Positions 57,946 through 64,000 of a stretch of DNA of 64,000 nt are shown piece by piece; position 1 is the stretch's first letter, and every line of letters starts with the position of its first letter. The DNA is from DATMER01 sp963741305. Its GTDB lineage: Bacteria; Acidobacteriota; Thermoanaerobaculia; Multivoradales; UBA5704. The notes under the pieces are model-generated. The model was not told the origin of the DNA. It made no database searches and worked only from the letters and a program-made list of their open reading frames with translations. Location of the stretch: assembly GCA_963741305.1 (NCBI GenBank), contig CAVUHL010000003.1:1612001-1676000 (forward strand), read 5' to 3'. A program made the translations under genes and the position numbers.

Positions 57946-58685
57946 AGCCCCTTCTCGTCCCCCAGGCGCCGCCGCCGTCTCCCGAACCGCGGGAGCGGCC
58001 CGGCGCCCGGGTGGTGCTCGTGGCGAGCGCCGCGGCCACGTTCCTCCTCTACAACCTGCCGTACTTTGGCGGGATCCTGGCCCGGCCGCTGATCCTCCTC
58101 TCGACCCTGGCCCACGAGTTGGGGCACGGGCTCACCGCGGTGCTTCTGGGAGGAGAGTTCCTGCGCTTCAAGATGTGGGTGGACGGTGCCGGCGTCGCGG
58201 AGATGGACCTGGATGGCTTCGGCCGCATCCGGGAGGGATTGACGATCGCGGGCGGGCTCGTCGGCCCCGCCGTGGCCGCGGCGATCTGCTTCGTGCTGGG
58301 GAGGACCGGCCGCGGCGCCCGTGCCTGCCTCTGGGGGCTGGGCGGCCTTCTCATGTTCGCCGAGCTGCTGGTGGTGCGCAACCTCTTCGGCTTCTTCTTC
58401 GTGGGCGCGGTCCTGGCCCTCTGCCTCCTTGCCGCCTCCCGGCTCTCCCCGGACGGCGCGCAGATCGCGGTCGTCTTCATAGGGGTGCAGCTCGCCCTCA
58501 GCGTCTTCTCCCGCGCCGACTATCTCTTCACCGAGGGCGTGACGAACCCGCAGGGCTCCTTCCCCTCGGACGTGATGCAGCTGCAGCGGCTCCTTTTCCT
58601 GCCCTACTGGTTCTGGGGCGTGGTCTGCGGCGGCACGGCGCTGGTGGTGCTGGTCGCCGGGTTGTGGTCCTACTGGCGGCGGTGA
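57936..58685 (+). CDS. M50-like membrane metalloprotease
   Basis: The 249-residue protein is a polytopic membrane protein with the zinc motif HELGHGL (His60-Glu-Leu-Gly-His64) inside a hydrophobic helix and about six transmembrane segments. The pattern fits M50B peptidase-like proteins of actinobacteria and related groups. A second metal ligand, as an Asp late in the sequence, is not certain: ADYLFTEGVTNP near residue 198 is a candidate. The N-terminal 22 residues are Pro-rich. It starts ten bases inside the upstream secreted-protein gene, so the two may be functionally linked. Confidence 0.8.
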   Translation: MSVEPLLVPQAPPPSPEPRERPGARVVLVASAAATFLLYNLPYFGGILARPLILLSTLAHELGHGLTAVLLGGEFLRFKMWVDGAGVAEMDLDGFGRIREGLTIAGGLVGPAVAAAICFVLGRTGRGARACLWGLGGLLMFAELLVVRNLFGFFFVGAVLALCLLAASRLSPDGAQIAVVFIGVQLALSVFSRADYLFTEGVTNPQGSFPSDVMQLQRLLFLPYWFWGVVCGGTALVVLVAGLWSYWRR

Positions 58686-58713
58686 AGGGCAACCGAAACA
58701 TTATGCCGTCCAG

Positions 58714-58735
58714 CATTATGCTCGGCTGCATAATG
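58714..58735. other. Perfect inverted repeat CATTATGC-N6-GCATAATG with a third half-site
   Basis: An 8-bp perfect inverted repeat with a six-base loop sits in the 94-bp gap between the convergent M50-like and unknown-protein genes. A third direct CATTATGC lies at 58699-58706. No T-run follows, so the site could be a weak bidirectional terminator or a binding site. Confidence 0.5.
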
Positions 58736-58779
58736 ATCTTCGTTACACAAGGCATCGACACAGGCTCGAAAACCACCAC

Positions 58780-59637
58780 CTATGAGCTATTAGCAGAGCG
58801 CGTCAGGAAGTTGCGTGGGAGAGCCTGCATGAGCCCCATCCTTACAAGCTCTACAAAGGCGCGCCTGGCGAGCGCATGCGTATGAAGGCCCCAGTCCTTC
58901 GCGGTCTTCTTCCATGACTGCCAATCGGCAGGGAATTTCTTGTGTTCGAACATTGCAGCGATCTCGTCCATTGAGAAGGCCGGATCTTTCGCATGTCGGG
59001 TCCTAGGGCTGTTGTGCAGAAAAGCCAGCAGCAACCCGAACTCGCCCGCCGAACCGAGGAGGTGATTGCTTCCCGCGATGCGGGCGAGGGACTGCTGGAT
59101 CTCGGTTTCGTCGGGGTTGCCGAAGAGGTCGACCGCCTCTCTCGCCCATGTTGCCACCGGAAAGGCCTCGGATCTCGGGTCCCGGCGAATGTTGTGGGCA
59201 ATAAAGCGGGCGATGTCGGAGCGCTTGATGAAGCCGTTGCGGCTCATATCCTTGAGGCGCTGGAGATCGGGCTCGCTGAATCGACCCGAGTCGAGCTGTG
59301 TCGGATCGCCCTGAAGGATGCCACTGTGCCCGGCGTGGGAGCCCTGCGAACCGGGCAGATCCAGGCTGAAGAAATTCCGGGTAACAGGGTTGTCGAGTAC
59401 TCCCGTCGGTCCGCGCATCTTGCCGTGGTTGCCGCTGGCGAAGAACGCGAGCACCCTCCCCAGGTCCCCTCCCCCCGTATTGCCTAGCGCGGTCACGTCT
59501 TGAATGCTCGCCAGCGGGTTCCCGAGTTGATTGTGCACGGGCAGCTCCTGGGTAGCGATGGCGCTACCCAGGAAAGGACAGGTCGCCTTCTTCGTCACCA
59601 GCTCATCGCGCTCGATCGGCGTCAGATTCAGGATCAT
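58780..59637 (-). CDS. Protein of unknown function
   Basis: The 285-residue protein has no signal peptide and looks soluble. Notable segments are TKKATCPFLGSAIATQELPV, ALGNTGGGDLGRVLAFFASG followed by NHGKMRG, LDLPGSQGSHAGHSGILQGD, RNGFIKRSDIARFIAHN and AGEFGLLLAFLHNSP. These blocks look conserved and motif-like, but I cannot assign a family. The ATG 59637 is preceded by AAGGAGG; the frame continues 30 residues further up but lacks a ribosome site there. It is divergent from the oxidoreductase gene. Confidence 0.7.
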   Translation of the reverse strand: MILNLTPIERDELVTKKATCPFLGSAIATQELPVHNQLGNPLASIQDVTALGNTGGGDLGRVLAFFASGNHGKMRGPTGVLDNPVTRNFFSLDLPGSQGSHAGHSGILQGDPTQLDSGRFSEPDLQRLKDMSRNGFIKRSDIARFIAHNIRRDPRSEAFPVATWAREAVDLFGNPDETEIQQSLARIAGSNHLLGSAGEFGLLLAFLHNSPRTRHAKDPAFSMDEIAAMFEHKKFPADWQSWKKTAKDWGLHTHALARRAFVELVRMGLMQALPRNFLTRSANSS

Positions 59638-59747
59638 GGTAGTCCTCCTTCTTTTACTGAATAGACGGACGCCAGCAGTGAATTCATGACGCAGGCGGAC
59701 GTGCCGACCGCCACCGTGCGATAGCATCCCCGGAGGGGGAGAGAGCG

Positions 59748-60746
59748 ATGAAAGCCGTCGGACTCTACAAGTACCTGCCGATTGAAGATCCGGAGAGCTT
59801 GGTTGACCTGGAAGTCCCGAAGCCGGAGCCGCGGGGGCGGGACCTGCTCGTCCGGGTCAGGGCGGTTTCGGTCAACCCCGTGGACACTAAGGTGCGGGCC
59901 CCCAAGGACAAAGTGGAAGCCGAGCCCAAGATCCTTGGTTGGGACGCCGCCGGGATCGTCGAGGCGGCCGGCGAAGGCGCCTCGCTGTTTTCCGCGGGCG
60001 ACGAGGTCTACTACGCGGGGAGCATCGCCCGCCAGGGATGCGACAGCGAGTACCACCTGGTCGACGAGCGCATCGTGGGCCGCAAGCCGCGCAACCTGAC
60101 GTTCGAGGAGGCGGCGGCCATGCCGCTCACCACGCTTACCGCCTGGGAGGCGCTGTTCGACCGCATGGAAGTAAAGGGGCCGGATGCGACCCTGCTCGTC
60201 ATCGCGGGTGCCGGCGGGGTCGGCTCGATCGCCATCCAGATCGCGAAGCGGGTGGCCGGACTGCGGGTGATCGCCACCGCCTCCCGCCCGGAGACCGAGG
60301 CTTGGTGCCGCGAGCTGGGCGCTGACGAGGTGATCGACCACCGAGCGCCTCTGAAGGACCAGATGACCGGCGAGGCGGACTACATCCTCTGCGCCGCCAG
60401 TACCGAGGAGCACCTCCAGAACATGGCGGCCGTGGTGCGGCCTCAGGGGAAGATCTGCCTGATCGTGGGCGCCAAAGGCGGTCAGCCTGTCCCCATCAAT
60501 CTCTTTTAGCCCAAGAGCGTGGCGATCTGCTGGGAGTACATGTTCACGCGGTCCACGTACGAGACGCCGGACATGGAAGCCCAGCACGAGATCCTGGACC
60601 GGACGGCGGGCCTCTTCGAGGACGGCACGCTACGCCACACACTGCGCGAGGTCCGCGGCCCGCTAAATGCCGAGAACCTGCGCGAGGCCCACGCCCACCT
60701 CGAATCGGGCCGGACGATCGGCAAGCTCGTGCTCAGCGTGCCGTAA
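59748..60746 (+). pseudogene. MDR-family zinc-type alcohol dehydrogenase-like gene with an in-frame amber codon
   Basis: The frame encodes about 331 residues of a medium-chain quinone/alcohol oxidoreductase (TIGR02817-like). KAVGLYKYLPIEDPESLVDL opens it, the Rossmann motif is GAGGVGSIAIQIAK, and HRAPLKDQM occurs late. A TAG at 60507-60509 interrupts PINLF-(stop)-PKSVAICWEYMFTRSTYETP. The sequence resumes in the same frame and completes the family's normal C-terminus (LESGRTIGKLVL) before a TAA at 60744. A single AAG-to-TAG change would explain it. The product is either truncated, read through, or the base is an error. GGAGGGGGAGAGAG precedes the ATG. Confidence 0.85.
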
Positions 60747-60747
60747 A

Positions 60748-61641
60748 GTGGAAGCTGACCGTCCCCGGCCCCTGCCCCGGCTCGCCATGGTCGGCCTCGT
60801 GCTGTCCGGGGCCACGTTGCGCCTGTGGAACCTGCGCAACCAGGTGATGGGGGACGACGAGCTGAGCGCCGCCGCCGAGCTCGGTCTCTCGGGGTTTGGA
60901 GCACGCCTGCCTTCGTTGATCTGCGGGCTGCTCGCCCTGGCCGTCTTCCCGCGGATGTTCAGTGGCCGGGTGGAGCGTTTCCCGGTGGAATTGTCGGGCT
61001 GGCTCGTGGCCCTCTCGCCGGCTCTCGTGCTCCACAGCCGGATGGCCCTCCCTTACATGCCCCTGGCGCTCGTTGTGTTCGCCGTGCTCATGGCGCTCGA
61101 GCGGCGGGCGTCCGTGGTCGTGGGAGCCCTGGCTGTCCTCGCGGTCGCGGCGGTGCCCTTCGTTGCCCGGGTGGACATCCCGCTCGAGACCGTGGGCGAC
61201 GTCCTCCGCCTCCAGGCCGGGACGCGGTCGTGGGCTCTGACCATCCTGTTCTGGGTCCTGGCGCTGGTCGGCCTCGTGCTGCTCGTGCGCAAGGACCTCC
61301 GGCTCGGGCTCTACACCCTTGCCGCCGCAGCCGGGTACGTTGCGGGCGTCCTGCTGCTCTCTCCCGCGGGGCTCGACGAGCCGATCGTGCTCAACCGGTG
61401 GTTGCTGCCGGTGCTGCCGTTCGTCTTCCTCTGGGTGGCGATGGCCATCGGCCGGCCGTGGATACCCCGAAGCGGCCTGCTTGGCCAGGGCCTCCAGCGC
61501 AGCGCGGCGCGGTTCTTCATCCTCTTCCTGTTCTGGACCGGGCCGTTCTGGACCAAGGGCTTCCGCGAGAGCCCGGTCATGCATCATGACGAGACGCTGG
61601 TGAAGGCGTGGGACCTGGAGCGCGTCCGGGACGCCCCATAG
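60748..61641 (+). CDS. Short GT39-like membrane protein
   Basis: The 297-residue protein opens after a GTG one base past the preceding stop. An early first helix and the motif RNQVMGDDELSAAAEL resemble the catalytic Asp/Glu loop of GT39-type (PMT/ArnT) enzymes, followed by about seven hydrophobic segments (LPSLICGLLALAVFP, LVVFAVLMALERR). It is only about half the usual 450-550 residues, so it is either a minimal member or truncated. A start further upstream (to 60667) overlaps the previous frame. Its stop codon is also the first bases of the 21-bp array D. Confidence 0.7.
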   Translation: MEADRPRPLPRLAMVGLVLSGATLRLWNLRNQVMGDDELSAAAELGLSGFGARLPSLICGLLALAVFPRMFSGRVERFPVELSGWLVALSPALVLHSRMALPYMPLALVVFAVLMALERRASVVVGALAVLAVAAVPFVARVDIPLETVGDVLRLQAGTRSWALTILFWVLALVGLVLLVRKDLRLGLYTLAAAAGYVAGVLLLSPAGLDEPIVLNRWLLPVLPFVFLWVAMAIGRPWIPRSGLLGQGLQRSAARFFILFLFWTGPFWTKGFRESPVMHHDETLVKAWDLERVRDAP

Positions 61642-61976
61642 GCCGGGAGCGCGTTGCCATGGTGGGGGAGGGCGTCATGCCCATCGTGCGCGCGCCGCCA
61701 GCCGCGCAGATGCCCTGCTCCCCCGCGTCGATGACGCGCTCCCGCGCGCAAGCCGCTTTCGTTGGGGAGGAGACCGCTCCCCAACGGCGCTGACGTGCTC
61801 CCCGACGAATGCAATCCGCCAATGCCGGGGAGAGCCGCGCTCCCCAACGGGGACGGCCTGCTCCCCGGCGTACGCGGACCGCCAGCACCGGGGAGCGGTT
61901 GCTCCCCGGTGGGGAAGAAGCCCCTCCCCTACGCGCGCACGCCGCCAGCGGGAAAATGAGCCGCTCCCCGAAGAGA
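61641..61976. repeat. 21-bp phased array D (CTCCCC/GGGGAG core), 16 units in a 63-bp higher-order pattern
   Basis: Sixteen 21-bp units start at 61641 and run to 61956. Within them a three-unit pattern of 63 bp repeats: a CCGCCA-type unit (61683, 61746, 61809, 61872, 61935), a unit with CTCCCCAACGG or CTCCCCGGTGG (61767, 61830, 61893) and a unit with CTCCCCGACG or CTCCCCGGCG (61788, 61851). GGGGAG and CTCCCC are placed so that neighbouring units form inverted repeats. The array begins at the stop of the short GT39-like gene and ends 70 bp before the next gene. It has the same period as arrays A and B but a different core. Confidence 0.9.
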
Positions 61977-62046
61977 TTGGGAACTCCGGAGCCTTGAAGC
62001 CGGTCTATGGAGCTGGAAGCCCAACGCCGGACCACGGGAGCACGCC

Positions 62047-62670
62047 ATGAGCCCAATGGATGTTTCGGACCTTTTCCGTGCCGCCTCTGTGAGCCCTCTC
62101 GGGCTCGTGGGACTCGTCATTGCCGGACTGTCCATCCTCGCGGTCTTCATCGCCAAGCGCGACGAGAAGAAAGCGGTGCTGGTCACGTTCCTTGTCGGAG
62201 CTGCTTCGTTCGGCACTGCCATGCTTGGAGCACTGCCCCTTGATGACGGAGTCACGCAGGCTGGCGAATCGATCGTCATCAACATCGACCGGACGAACGA
62301 CTACCACGGGGGCGCCCCGGGAAACCTCTTCGTGGACGCCAGGCACATGATCCGGAATTCAATGCAAGGCGGCATGTGGATTTCCGCCGGAGGTGCTGAG
62401 CCATACTTCATCGTCTGGCGAGTCAAGACGCCGCAGGCCGGACGCTATGAGCTGCGGGTGCGGTACGCTGCCGAGAAGAGCCGCCCCATGGAAGTCCGGC
62501 TCGACGAGCGGACCGTTTTCATGGGCCTTGCCCGCACCACTCGAAGCTGGCTCGAGCCGGAATGGTACTCGGAAGGTACGATCGAGCTTCACGAAGGAGC
62601 CAACCTCCTGTCGTTCTTCAGCTTGAAGCCTCCTCCGAACATCGACGCGGTCCGGCTGACCAAGCTATGA
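62047..62670 (+). CDS. Membrane-anchored protein with a jelly-roll-like C-terminal domain
   Basis: The 207-residue protein has two N-terminal transmembrane helices (GLVGLVIAGLSILAVFI and VTFLVGAASFGTAMLGAL). A beta-sandwich of about 130 residues follows, with VWRVKTPQAGRYELRVRYAA and EGANLLSFFSLKPPPNIDAV. The GRYELRVRY and N-terminal-to-late YHGG pattern is like carbohydrate-binding module families 6/35, so glycan binding on the outside of the membrane is a reasonable guess. GGGAG lies six bases before the ATG. It overlaps the esterase-like gene by four bases. Confidence 0.7.
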   Translation: MSPMDVSDLFRAASVSPLGLVGLVIAGLSILAVFIAKRDEKKAVLVTFLVGAASFGTAMLGALPLDDGVTQAGESIVINIDRTNDYHGGAPGNLFVDARHMIRNSMQGGMWISAGGAEPYFIVWRVKTPQAGRYELRVRYAAEKSRPMEVRLDERTVFMGLARTTRSWLEPEWYSEGTIELHEGANLLSFFSLKPPPNIDAVRLTKL

Positions 62671-63965
62671 AACCCTGGACTTGTCTCGCCCTGCTCCTCG
62701 TCTCTCTCCCGGCGCTCGCACAGGATCCCGAAGAACAGGTCCGCTGGCTGGCCGGGCACACCGTGGCGGTGCGCTCCATCGAGCCGGCGGACGAGGACTT
62801 CTCGGACCTGATGCCGCTGGTCCAGGTCATCGGCAAGGCGCGGGTGGTGCAGCTCGGGGAGGCGACGCACGGCGACGGCGCGACCTTCCTTGCCAAGGCG
62901 CGGCTGATCCGGTTCCTGCACCAGGTGATGGGCTTCGATACCCTGGCCTGGGAGGCGGGGTTCTTCGACGTCAAGCTGGTGGACACCGCATTGCGGGCCG
63001 GACAGCCGGCGGCCGAGGCTGCGAGCCGCGGGCTCTACCGGACCTGGAGGGTGCGGGAGGTCGGGGCGACCCTCGACTACGTCCGGGCAAGCCAGGGCAC
63101 GGAGCGGCCCCTCCAGATCGTGGGCTTCGACTGCCGCGTCTCGACGCCCGAGGCGCGGGCCGAGCATTTCCCGAGGATGGTCTTCGGCTTCTTCGACCGG
63201 CTCGATCCCGCCCTGATCTCCGCCAAGGAGCGGGAGGAGCTCACCGCGATGTCCGCCGGCCTGGTGCCCGTGGACTACTACGACAAGCCGGGGCTCCGGC
63301 AGTTCAACCGCGAGCTGCCGAAGCGCCTCGTCGAGACGATCGACCGCCGCCGTGGCGATCTCCTGGTCCATTACGCTCCGCGCGAGATCGACTGGGTGCG
63401 CCAGAGCCTGGTGAGCCTGATGGCCATGGACCGCGCCCTCGGCCCCGGCGACCAGCAGCCCACCAGCGGTTACACCCGCGACACGGCCATGGCCGAGAAC
63501 CTGCTGTGGTGGCTGAATGGGCCGCTCAAGGAGCGCAAGGTGATCGTCTGGGCGCACAACTACCACGTGATGCACGACCTCTATGGCCGGACCGCGAGCC
63601 CGGGCGTCGCTCCGGTCCGGGAGGCGAAGCTGACGGCCCCGGGCGGGCCCATGGGGCGGTTTCTGAAAGACGACCTCGGGTCCGAGCTTTACACGATCGG
63701 CTTCAACTCGTTCGGCGGCGGCTTCCAGAGCCAGGGGGACGACAACGAGCCCCCGACGGTCACCCCCGGAGCGCTGGAGACCCTGCTTCACGGCGTGGGG
63801 CGTCCCCTCCTCTTCCTGGACCTCTCCCGCCTGCCCGCCGATCATTGGCTGCGCGCGCCACGGACCGGAAACTTCTACTTCCACGAGCCCTACGCGGCCA
63901 ACTGGACCCGGGTGTTCGACGGCATCTTCTTCATCGATACCCAGAAGCCCACGATGCCCTGGTAA
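62667..63965 (+). CDS. Secreted erythromycin-esterase-like protein
   Basis: The 432-residue protein has a signal peptide (WTCLALLLVSLPALAQ) and the erythromycin esterase fold motifs: VVQLGEATHGDG (Glu65, His68), RDTAMAENLLWWL, VIVWAHNYHVM and GFNSFGGGF. EreA/B hydrolyse macrolide lactones; most chromosomal homologues are uncharacterised and some act on other esters. The signal peptide is unusual for antibiotic inactivation and suggests an envelope substrate. Start ATG 62667 overlaps the preceding stop, so the two are co-translated and may serve one pathway. Confidence 0.85.
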   Translation: MKPWTCLALLLVSLPALAQDPEEQVRWLAGHTVAVRSIEPADEDFSDLMPLVQVIGKARVVQLGEATHGDGATFLAKARLIRFLHQVMGFDTLAWEAGFFDVKLVDTALRAGQPAAEAASRGLYRTWRVREVGATLDYVRASQGTERPLQIVGFDCRVSTPEARAEHFPRMVFGFFDRLDPALISAKEREELTAMSAGLVPVDYYDKPGLRQFNRELPKRLVETIDRRRGDLLVHYAPREIDWVRQSLVSLMAMDRALGPGDQQPTSGYTRDTAMAENLLWWLNGPLKERKVIVWAHNYHVMHDLYGRTASPGVAPVREAKLTAPGGPMGRFLKDDLGSELYTIGFNSFGGGFQSQGDDNEPPTVTPGALETLLHGVGRPLLFLDLSRLPADHWLRAPRTGNFYFHEPYAANWTRVFDGIFFIDTQKPTMPW

Positions 63966-63974
63966 AGTTCCTCC

Positions 63975-64000
63975 ATGCGCAAACCGCTCCTTCTCCTGAC
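63975..64000 (+). CDS. Start of a further exported protein, cut by the window edge
   Basis: ATG 63975 opens MRKPLLLL, the start of a probable signal peptide, ten bases after the preceding stop. Only eight codons are visible, so nothing more can be said. Confidence 0.4.

Noticed and set aside
61577..62056. A 159-residue minus-strand frame across array D
   Set aside because: The periodic peptide (21-residue repeats) is a product of the 63-bp DNA pattern and lacks a ribosome site or domain similarity.
1..64000. tRNA or rRNA genes
   Set aside because: No tRNA T-loop/acceptor pairing or rRNA conserved block was seen on either strand by eye; RNase P RNA is the only recognised structural RNA gene.

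Overview
The window looks like chromosomal DNA of a high-GC Gram-negative bacterium, most likely an Acidobacteriota member near the Thermoanaerobaculia. This is inference, because no rRNA or other marker gene is present. It rests on base composition, tandem giant secreted proteins built of carboxypeptidase-regulatory-like repeats, secreted proteins with C-terminal domains familiar from that phylum (PCRLIDTR...GYFD at 20837-22105; the Cys-bounded domain ending 57945), and the housekeeping set uvrC, recG, rnpB, trpS, scpA, scpB, rluB-type and cmk.

Layout. 1-2600 is decaying accessory DNA: a carbamoyltransferase N-terminal remnant, an SGNH-like partial frame, and a SnoaL/DUF4440-type secreted protein gene cut by an IS256-family element with a clean 8-bp target duplication. 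2700-18060 is mostly core: uvrC, a GT39-type glycosyltransferase, a J-like/TPR protein, RNase P RNA, LD-carboxypeptidase, a cNMP/FHA protein, recG, a GT4 enzyme, trpS-scpA-scpB-rluB-cmk, and a BON-LysM protein. 18100-26200 is mixed: methyltransferases, YpfJ-type protease, endonuclease I, a lower-GC defence-like DUF262/DUF1524 gene beside a RAYT transposase remnant, a molybdopterin oxidoreductase and a composite pseudogene. 26208-34040 is a compact nine-gene minus-strand operon (sulfotransferase, three related DxD glycosyltransferases, two copies of a GG-W/F repeat domain, a flavin-reductase-like protein, an HprK-like kinase, a methyltransferase and a B12-type radical SAM enzyme) that looks like an undescribed biosynthetic or surface-modification system. 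34142-57945 is dominated by exported proteins: a heme-motif protein, a 2817-residue repeat protein, two tandem carboxypeptidase-regulatory-like giants and a smaller secreted protein, with a pair of B12-type radical SAM genes between them. 57936-64000 holds an M50-like protease, an unknown conserved-looking protein, an oxidoreductase gene with an amber codon, a short GT39-like protein, a membrane-anchored jelly-roll-like protein and an erythromycin-esterase-like protein.

The most unusual structure is not a gene. Four intergenic arrays have a repeat period of 21 bp (or alternating 20/21 bp), two helical turns, with palindromic or inverted-repeat cores. Two arrays 41 kb apart share the core AACCCGCGGGTT; the other two keep the period but use different cores (CCAATCTATTGG-like; CTCCCC/GGGGAG). 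They are too short-spaced for CRISPR and are best treated as one undescribed class of phased repeat. Other repeat classes present are two 9-bp-unit long hairpins, two copies of a 54-bp double hairpin, and a MITE-like element with 55-bp perfect inverted repeats.
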